NCBI GenBank assembly: GCA_019348475.1
Contig: JAHWJJ010000230.1
Location: 1-7,279, forward strand
Direction: 5' to 3'
From: Gemmatimonadota bacterium
Lineage (GTDB): Bacteria; Gemmatimonadota; Gemmatimonadetes; Longimicrobiales; Longimicrobiaceae
Length of the DNA stretch: 7,279 nucleotides
Of the stretch, positions 1 through 7,279 are shown one piece after another. How positions within the stretch are numbered: the first letter of the stretch is position 1; each line of letters starts with the position of its first letter. Both the position numbers and the translations under genes were made by a program. The notes beneath the pieces were generated by a model. The model saw only the letters and a program-made list of their open reading frames with translations. It did no database searches and was not told the DNA's origin.

Positions 1-2364
<2,364 letters not shown>

Positions 2365-2400
2365 CCCGAAAAGTTACCGCAGATTGCCCCATCATTCAAC
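2365..2400 (-). promoter_or_regulatory. Possible leaderless promoter of uvrA
   Basis: Read on the minus strand, TTGAAT (2399-2394) is followed after exactly 17 nt by TAACTT (2376-2371). They match the sigma70-type -35 consensus at 4 of 6 and the -10 consensus at 3 of 6, and TAACTT fits the TANNNT form. Only six bases (TTCGGG) separate the -10 box from the ATG, so transcription would begin at or next to the start codon. Together with the missing Shine-Dalgarno this suggests a leaderless mRNA. The boxes are seen; promoter activity is inferred. Confidence 0.4.
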
Positions 2401-2496
2401 CGTCGGGGGCAGCGCGCACGGAAGTGGTTCCCGGGGTGGCGCCGCGGGAGCATTGGGGACCCCGATTCCAGCGCGCCTGCGATGCGACCGATGCTG

Positions 2497-2603
2497 AGCC
2501 GCGCACCCGCCGTAGCGGCTGAAGCCGCCGCAACGACGGCGGAAAGCCCCGCAAACTGCGCGGGGCTTCAACTGCGCGGGGGCTGCCGGTGTGCACCCCC
2601 GCG
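2497..2603. repeat. Cluster of adjacent palindromes, REP-like
   Basis: Within about 107 bases there are five inverted repeats. AGCCGC (2497-2502) pairs with GCGGCT (2515-2520). GCGGCT (2515-2520) also pairs with AGCCGC (2523-2528) across two bases. CCGCCG (2525-2530) pairs with CGGCGG (2537-2542). AAGCCCCGC (2544-2552) pairs with GCGGGGCTT (2560-2568). CGCGGGGG (2575-2582) pairs with CCCCCGCG (2596-2603), with an inner TGC/GCA extension. The 12-mer AACTGCGCGGGG also occurs twice in direct orientation (2554-2565 and 2570-2581). This density resembles a repetitive extragenic palindromic element; whether it recurs in the genome cannot be judged from this window. Confidence 0.55.
2544..2568 (-). 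terminator. Possible intrinsic terminator after the lipid kinase
   Basis: On the minus strand a perfect 9-bp GC-rich stem (AAGCCCCGC / GCGGGGCTT) encloses a 7-nt loop, and a G-U pair can extend it to 10 bp. The stem's own TT is followed by one more T and then CC, so the U tract is short. It lies about 170 nt past the kinase stop codon, which is far for that gene's terminator. It could instead be one arm of the palindrome cluster. Confidence 0.35.
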
Positions 2604-2740
2604 GCGTGCGGCAGGAGCAGCCCGCGCCGGCGGACATCGCGATTTTCCAGCGGCGAATTCAATCTCTCCGGCTGGGACTTCGCCACGGCGGACGGCCAGC
2701 ATCTGGTGCAGCGTGGCGGGCCTTTCAGAGGAACGGCAGT

Positions 2741-3700
2741 TCAGGCCGGTCGATGCGGGATCAGGACGGTGACGCCGCCTTTGACCGCGCGGGCGCTGAG
2801 GGGGGTGTGGCCGATGGGCTCGCCGTCCACCTCGGTGATGGCGGGGGGGTCGGCGTGCACGGTGACCTCCGAGGCCTGGAAGTAGGCGAGCCGCTCGTCG
2901 CCCTTGAAGCGGCCGCGCAGCACGCGCCAGAGCAGGCCCGCCACCTCGCCCACGTTGCGGGGCGCAAAGATGCACACGTCCAGCTTGCCGTCCTGGTAGG
3001 AGACGTCGGGGGCCACCGTCACCTGCACGGGGGGGACGGTATTGGCCATGAACTGCCCCATGTTGGCCAGCAGCACCATGGCCGCCCTGACCTTGATCTC
3101 GCGCCCGTCCGCGACGATGCGATAGCGGTGGCGCGGCGGCTTTACGCCCACCTGCAGACCGGCGTAGATGTACGCGGCGAATCCCCAGCGGTCCTTCAGC
3201 TCGCGGGTGGCGGTGGCCATGACCGCCGCGTCCCACCCGGCGCCCGCGGCCAGCGCGAAGTAGCGGCCGTCGTCCAGCTGCCCCAGGTCGATGGGCGCCG
3301 GCAGTCCGTTCACCGCCACCTCCACCGCCGCCTCGATGTCGCGGGGAATGCCCAGGTTGGACGCCACCTGGTTGGCGGTGCCCTTGGCCACGATCCCCAC
3401 CGGCACGTCGGTGCCCGCCAGCCCGGTGATCACCTCGCCGACGGTGCCGTCGCCGCCCACGGCCACCACGGCGCGATAGCCGTGCGCCACGGCCTCTTTC
3501 GCGGCGCGCTGCGCGTCGCCCGCGGCGGCGGTCTGGAACACGTCGAAGCTGGCGCCGCGCACGGCCATGGCGCCGGCCAGCAGGCGCAGCACCTTCTCCG
3601 TGTCCGTTTGCCCCGCGGCGGGGTTCAGGATCACCAGCGTCCGCGAGCCCGGCTGGATGACGGGCTTGTCGGAGGCGGGGACGAGGGGGCTGGAGGTCAA
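2741..3700 (-). CDS. Diacylglycerol kinase family lipid kinase (YegS/BmrU/DgkB type)
   Basis: The 319-residue protein, a usual length for this family, belongs to the soluble bacterial lipid kinases that transfer the ATP gamma-phosphate to diacylglycerol or related lipids at the membrane face, recycling them to phosphatidate. Visible motifs: NPAAG at 26-30 at the end of the first strand; the nucleotide-binding GGDGTVGEV at 82-90; GIVAKGTAN at 102-110; FALAAGAGWDA at 148-158; DGKLDV at 237-242; and DGEP at 292-295. No signal peptide or membrane segment is evident. The residue after GTAN is Q111, where many relatives have Asp. The start is TTG at 3700: reading upstream, the frame runs through the repeat array without another ATG, GTG or TTG until a TAG. 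No Shine-Dalgarno is present. The substrate cannot be settled from sequence; sphingosine or other lipids are possible alternatives. Confidence 0.91.
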   Translation of the reverse strand: MTSSPLVPASDKPVIQPGSRTLVILNPAAGQTDTEKVLRLLAGAMAVRGASFDVFQTAAAGDAQRAAKEAVAHGYRAVVAVGGDGTVGEVITGLAGTDVPVGIVAKGTANQVASNLGIPRDIEAAVEVAVNGLPAPIDLGQLDDGRYFALAAGAGWDAAVMATATRELKDRWGFAAYIYAGLQVGVKPPRHRYRIVADGREIKVRAAMVLLANMGQFMANTVPPVQVTVAPDVSYQDGKLDVCIFAPRNVGEVAGLLWRVLRGRFKGDERLAYFQASEVTVHADPPAITEVDGEPIGHTPLSARAVKGGVTVLIPHRPA

Positions 3701-3710
3701 GCGAGTGAGT

Positions 3711-3758
3711 GCGTGAGTGCGTGAGTGCGAAAGTGCGAAAGTGCGAAAGTGCGAAAGT
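3711..3758. repeat. 8-bp tandem array before the lipid kinase start
   Basis: On the plus strand this reads two GCGTGAGT units (3711-3726) followed by four GCGAAAGT units (3727-3758), all perfect, with a partial GAGTGAGT at 3703-3710. On the transcript it is a GCACTTTC array ending in GCACTCAC, only 10 bases from the TTG start of the kinase. It occupies the position where a ribosome-binding site would normally be. A near-identical array precedes pgi. Confidence 0.93.
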
Positions 3759-3789
3759 GCGCGAGGGACCGGGGTCAGCCCCGCAGGCC

Positions 3790-3831
3790 ATTCCCTATTC
3801 CCTGTTCCCTATTCCCTATTCCCTATTCCCT
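3790..3831. repeat. 7-bp tandem array at the 3' end of pgi
   Basis: Six consecutive 7-bp units: five ATTCCCT and one GTTCCCT (third). The last base of the array is the first base of the pgi stop codon as read on the plus strand. On the transcript it is an AGGGAAT array with six GGG runs separated by four bases, and its TAG triplets fall in all three frames. It is separated from the GCGAAAGT array by about 31 bases, which include a small hairpin, GGGG-TCAG-CCCC at 3771-3782. Confidence 0.93.
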
Positions 3832-5231
3832 CAGCCGACCACGAACGCGTCGTCCTTGGGCGCGCGGGCTTCCCACTCCGCGCGGGCCTGGTCGAAGCCG
3901 GGGCGGCCCATGATGCCATAGGTAAGCTGCTTGCCCAGCTCCACGCCGGGCTGGTCCATCGGGTCGATGCCGTAGAAGTGGCCCGCGTACACCGTGGCGA
4001 TCTGCAGCATCATCAGCAGGCCGCCCAGGGAGCGCGCGTCCACGCGGGGCACCTCGATGGTCATGTTCATCCGCCCGCGCTGCGCCAGCGCCGCCTCGGT
4101 CGCCAGCATCTCCGTGCGCAGCAGCTCGGCCATGGTGTGGCCGCCCAGGTACGCCAGCTCGGCGTGCTCCGGATGGGCGGAGGGGATCTGCACGTCCGCC
4201 GCCGGTTCGCGCTCGGCCAGGAAGGTGATGGTCTTGTCGAACGGGCCCTCCACGTACAGCTGCACCTGCGAGTGCTGGTCGGTGGCGCCCAGCGACCTGA
4301 CGGGCGTGGGCCCGGCGAACACCTCTTCGCCGCCGCGCGTGCGCTGCTTGCCCAGGCTTTCCGCCCACAGCTGCCGGAACCAGTCCGCCACGTCGCGCAG
4401 GCGGTCGGAGTACGGCATCATCACGTGAATGGGCGCGTCCAGCTCCGTGTCGGCCAGGTACTGCAGCGCGGCGAACACCCCGGCGGGGTTGGACCGCAGC
4501 TCGGCCGTCTCGCACCGCTCCACCATCTCCCGCGCCCCGGCCAGCAGCTCGCCCACGTCGATCCCCACCATCGCGGCGGGGAGCAGCCCCACGGCGGAAA
4601 GGACGGAGAAGCGCCCGCCGACGCTGGGCGGAACGGGAAGGGTGGCGACGTCCTCCTCGGCGGCCAGGGCGCGCAGCACGCCCTTCTCCGGATCCGTCGT
4701 AAAGAGCAGGTGGCGGCGGTACCCGTCCCCCAGCGCCGCCTGCAGCCGTTCGCGGACCACCAGGTACTGGCTCATGGTTTCGGCGGTGCCGCCGCTCTTG
4801 GAGATCACGTTGAACAGCGTGCGCGGCAGATCCACCCGGTCCAGAAAGGCGCCGAACGTGGCGGGGTCCACGTTGTCGAGCACGTACAGGCGGGGATAGA
4901 AGTCGCGCGCCTCGTCGTCCAGCTCGTTCCAGAACGGGTGCAGCAGCGCGGTGCGCAGCGCCACCGTCCCCAGCGCGGACCCGCCGATCCCGAGGACGAC
5001 CAGATTGCTGAACGCCTGGCCGCCGCCCTCGGCGAACTCGCGGATGGCGTCCACCGTCTCGCCGCCGTCGGCGAGGGCGTAGAAGCCCAGCTCGCCGGAG
5101 TCGCGGCGCCGCATGGTGTCCGCGTGCGCCTGCCGAAAGCGCTCCGCCATCCGCTCCAGCGCCGCCGGGTCGATGCCGCGCCCGCCCAGCCGCGGGGCGA
5201 GCATGTTGTTGTAGTCCAGGACGATCGACAT
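3831..5231 (-). CDS. pgi: Glucose-6-phosphate isomerase
   Basis: Interconverts glucose 6-phosphate and fructose 6-phosphate in glycolysis and gluconeogenesis, in the cytoplasm. At 466 residues it fits the shorter Bacillus-type PGI rather than the roughly 550-residue enterobacterial type. Visible: GIGGSALGT at 81-89 and SKSGGTAET at 144-152 in the sugar-phosphate-binding SIS domains; the first family signature GGRFSVLSAVGLLP at 205-218; the catalytic-base candidate E291 in WAESLGK; H320 in DQHSQ; and the C-terminal signature YGIDPMDQPGVELGK at 420-434 with K434. The residues align in order with the Glu, His and Lys of characterised PGIs. The ATG at 5231 gives the natural N-terminus MSIVLDYNN. 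The frame stays open far upstream through the repeat and the antisense of the next gene, but that extension has no homology to the family. No Shine-Dalgarno; the 8-bp array ends five bases before ATG. Confidence 0.97.
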   Translation of the reverse strand: MSIVLDYNNMLAPRLGGRGIDPAALERMAERFRQAHADTMRRRDSGELGFYALADGGETVDAIREFAEGGGQAFSNLVVLGIGGSALGTVALRTALLHPFWNELDDEARDFYPRLYVLDNVDPATFGAFLDRVDLPRTLFNVISKSGGTAETMSQYLVVRERLQAALGDGYRRHLLFTTDPEKGVLRALAAEEDVATLPVPPSVGGRFSVLSAVGLLPAAMVGIDVGELLAGAREMVERCETAELRSNPAGVFAALQYLADTELDAPIHVMMPYSDRLRDVADWFRQLWAESLGKQRTRGGEEVFAGPTPVRSLGATDQHSQVQLYVEGPFDKTITFLAEREPAADVQIPSAHPEHAELAYLGGHTMAELLRTEMLATEAALAQRGRMNMTIEVPRVDARSLGGLLMMLQIATVYAGHFYGIDPMDQPGVELGKQLTYGIMGRPGFDQARAEWEARAPKDDAFVVG

Positions 5232-5236
5232 CGAGT

Positions 5237-5300
5237 GCGTGAGTGCGAAAGTGCGAAAGTGCGAAAGTGCGAAAGTGCGAAAGTGCGAAAGTGCGAAAGT
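5237..5300. repeat. 8-bp tandem array before the pgi start
   Basis: On the plus strand this reads one GCGTGAGT unit (5237-5244) followed by seven perfect GCGAAAGT units (5245-5300). The same two unit types occur in the same order at 3711-3758, but the counts differ (1+7 here, 2+4 there). Only the five bases 5232-5236 lie between the array and the pgi ATG, so the whole initiation region is repeat. Confidence 0.94.
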
Positions 5301-5320
5301 GCGCCCGCCGTTGCAGGCTA

Positions 5321-5355
5321 TTTCCCTATTCCCTATTCCCTGTTCCCCATTCCCT
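5321..5355. repeat. 7-bp tandem array at the 3' end of the metallo-hydrolase gene
   Basis: Five 7-bp units: TTTCCCT, ATTCCCT, ATTCCCT, GTTCCCC, ATTCCCT. The last unit overlaps the TAG stop of the metallo-hydrolase (plus-strand CTA at 5354-5356). It is preceded by GCAGGCTAT, which matches GCAGGCCAT in front of the 3790-3831 array, so the two arrays plus this junction form one composite element. On the transcript it gives five G-runs spaced four bases apart. Confidence 0.92.
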
Positions 5356-6130
5356 AAACCTCCACCTCCAGCCCGTCGTACGCGGCGAACACGCCGCCGG
5401 GGAGGCGCGCGTCCAGCTCGGCGTGCGAGGCGCGGTGGCTCAGGTGCGTCAGGTAGGTGCGCTCGGCGCCCACGGAGCGCGCCGCCTCCACCGCCTCTTC
5501 CACGCTGAAGTGCGTGGGGTGCGGGTGGCCGAACCAGAGCGCGTTCAGCACCAGCACGCGCACCCCCTGCAGCGCCTGCGCCGTGCGCGCCGGCAGCCGC
5601 TTGCCGTCGGTCACGTACCCCAGGTCGCCCACGCGAAAGCCGTACACCTGCAGCGGGCCGTGCGGCACGGGGAGCGGCGTCACCGCGAACCCGGCGACCT
5701 GCACCGGCTCGTACGCGCGCACCTCCGTGAGCTCCGCCTCGGGCTTGGAGGTGCCCTCGGTGGGGCGGATGCGCGGGTCGAAGACGTAGGCGAAGCGCTG
5801 GCGCAGCGTGGCCGCGCACTCCGGGTCGGCGTACATGGGCATCGGCGCGCCGGTCCGCTCCGAGAACACGCGCACGTCGTCCATTCCGTGCACGTGGTCG
5901 GCGTGGCAGTGGGTGAACCAGATGGCGTCCACCATGGGCACCCCGGCGGACACCAGCTGCAGCCGCAGCTCAGGCGGCGTGTCCACCAGCAGCCGCCGCC
6001 CGCCCTCCGTGACCAGCGCCGCGTGCCGGGTGCGGCGGTCCCGCGGGTCCGCGGAGGTGCAGGTGGCGCACCGGCAGCCGATCACCGGCACCCCGAAGCT
6101 GGTGCCGGTGCCAAGGAACCTGAGCTTCAC
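5354..6130 (-). CDS. PhnP-like MBL-fold metallo-hydrolase
   Basis: A 258-residue metallo-beta-lactamase-fold hydrolase. The metal-binding motif THCHADHVHG supplies H74, H76, D78 and H79; further likely ligands are H157 (VPHGP), D175 (VTDGK) and H229/H232 (THLSH). The N-terminus has GCRCATC with C19, C21 and C24, the structural zinc cluster typical of the PhnP branch, and the start MKLRFLGTGTS is usual for it. E. coli PhnP opens 5-phosphoribosyl 1,2-cyclic phosphate in the C-P lyase pathway, but no phn gene is near and this subfamily is common outside that pathway, so the substrate is unknown. A cyclic phosphodiesterase is the best guess. The start codon is GTG; no ATG, GTG or TTG lies in frame between it and the next upstream stop. 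No signal peptide and no Shine-Dalgarno. The TAG stop is contributed by the adjacent repeat. Confidence 0.88.
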   Translation of the reverse strand: MKLRFLGTGTSFGVPVIGCRCATCTSADPRDRRTRHAALVTEGGRRLLVDTPPELRLQLVSAGVPMVDAIWFTHCHADHVHGMDDVRVFSERTGAPMPMYADPECAATLRQRFAYVFDPRIRPTEGTSKPEAELTEVRAYEPVQVAGFAVTPLPVPHGPLQVYGFRVGDLGYVTDGKRLPARTAQALQGVRVLVLNALWFGHPHPTHFSVEEAVEAARSVGAERTYLTHLSHRASHAELDARLPGGVFAAYDGLEVEV

Positions 6131-6154
6131 GGCAGGGCCGAGGTTCGGTGCCGG

Positions 6155-6232
6155 AGTGCCCGGTGCCCAGTGCCCAGTGCCAGGGAAAACGAAGCGCAGT
6201 TCCCTGGCACTTGATACCTGGCACCTGGCACT
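6155..6232. repeat. GTGCC/GGCAC 7-bp repeat region between pyk and the metallo-hydrolase gene
   Basis: On the plus strand the left half has four 7-bp units: AGTGCCC, GGTGCCC, AGTGCCC, AGTGCCA (6155-6182). The right half has the opposite orientation: TGGCACT (6205-6211), then TGGCACC and TGGCACT (6219-6232). The halves are partly complementary. The cores AGTGC and TTCCCT also occur in the two other arrays of the window, so this gap looks like a diverged or related version of them. Confidence 0.75.
6176..6211. repeat. Perfect 12-bp inverted repeat, possible hairpin after pyk
   Basis: AGTGCCAGGGAA (6176-6187) pairs perfectly with TTCCCTGGCACT (6200-6211) across a 12-nt loop. In the direction of transcription the hairpin begins about 40 nt after the pyk stop. 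No U tract follows, so a classical intrinsic terminator is unlikely. An RNA hairpin that stabilises the pyk 3' end or weakens read-through is possible but unproven. Confidence 0.6.
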
Positions 6233-6251
6233 TTCTGCCGCGAAGCCACGC

Positions 6252-7279
<1,028 letters not shown>

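Larger units (their letters stand above)
2365..2740. other. 376-nt intergenic region between lipid kinase and uvrA
   Basis: This is the longest gap in the window. It holds the proposed uvrA promoter at its left end, a cluster of inverted and direct repeats at 2497-2603, and a possible terminator at 2544-2568. Between 2604 and 2740 I see nothing recognisable. Short open frames cross it on both strands, but their translations are low-complexity, arginine- and alanine-rich, and resemble no family I know, so I call no gene. The pgi-flanking tandem arrays are absent here. Confidence 0.6.

Noticed and set aside
2392..2686. Small minus-strand frames (81 and 96 codons) in the uvrA upstream gap
   Set aside because: They cross the palindrome cluster, share no recognisable homology, overlap each other and run into the proposed uvrA promoter. 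No basis to call them genes.
2568..3791. 407-codon open frame on the minus strand
   Set aside because: Overlaps the lipid kinase in another frame and also reads through the repeat; composition is Arg/Gly/Ala-rich with no family motif.
3711..3831. Repeat arrays considered as a CRISPR
   Set aside because: Units are 7-8 bp in direct head-to-tail tandem with no spacers and no cas genes.
3790..3831. TTCCCTA array considered as telomere-like or chromosome-end DNA
   Set aside because: It is a short internal array between housekeeping genes and occurs twice in the window; no sign of a replicon end.
3717..5357. Long plus-strand frame (546 codons) antisense to pgi, beginning and ending in the repeats
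   Set aside because: Its ends are formed by the stop-free 8-bp arrays, and its body is the antisense of a fully recognisable pgi.
5232..5819. 196-codon N-terminal extension of the pgi frame
   Set aside because: It runs through the repeat array (RTFALSHF repeats) and out-of-frame through the metallo-hydrolase gene. PGI length and N-terminus fit the ATG at 5231.

Overview
This is a GC-rich chromosomal segment of an ordinary-looking bacterium. All five recognisable genes lie on the minus strand, so transcription runs from high to low coordinates: pyk (pyruvate kinase, 5' end outside the window), a PhnP-like metallo-beta-lactamase-fold hydrolase, pgi (glucose-6-phosphate isomerase), a diacylglycerol/lipid kinase, and uvrA (excinuclease subnuit A, 3' end outside the window). 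The proteins are housekeeping types with intact motifs, and I see no phage, transposase, plasmid or defence gene. High GC, the absence of Shine-Dalgarno sequences before the four visible starts, a TTG and a GTG start, and the odd short-period repeats between genes together remind me of Gemmatimonadota (Longimicrobium-like genomes). That assignment is recollection-based inference, not proof.

Layout from right to left (direction of transcription). 7279-6252: C-terminal 341 residues of pyruvate kinase. 6251-6131: a 121-nt gap of 7-bp AGTGCCC/TGGCACC-type units flanking a perfect 12-bp inverted repeat. 6130-5354: metallo-hydrolase, whose TAG stop lies inside the next repeat. 5353-5232: a 122-nt gap that is almost entirely two tandem arrays (7-bp ATTCCCT units, then 8-bp GCGAAAGT units, named as read on the plus strand). 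5231-3831: pgi. 3830-3701: a 130-nt gap with the same two-array arrangement. 3700-2741: lipid kinase, TTG start. 2740-2365: a 376-nt gap with a palindrome cluster, a possible terminator and a possible leaderless promoter. 2364-1: N-terminal 788 residues of uvrA.

The genes do not form an obvious pathway. pgi and pyk are both glycolytic, the lipid kinase belongs to membrane phospholipid turnover, uvrA to nucleotide excision repair, and the metallo-hydrolase has no clear substrate. The first four may be co-transcribed, since the gaps are 120-130 nt and no convincing promoter was seen in them. uvrA looks like a separate unit.

The most unusual content is in the gaps. The pgi-flanking gaps carry two copies of one composite element: on the transcript, a G-rich AGGGAAT array begins at the stop codon of the upstream gene, and a GCACTTTC-type array ends only a few bases before the start codon of the next gene. 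The G-rich array fits a G-quadruplex pattern and contains frequent TAG triplets. The other array is free of stops in all six frames and replaces the usual ribosome-binding region.
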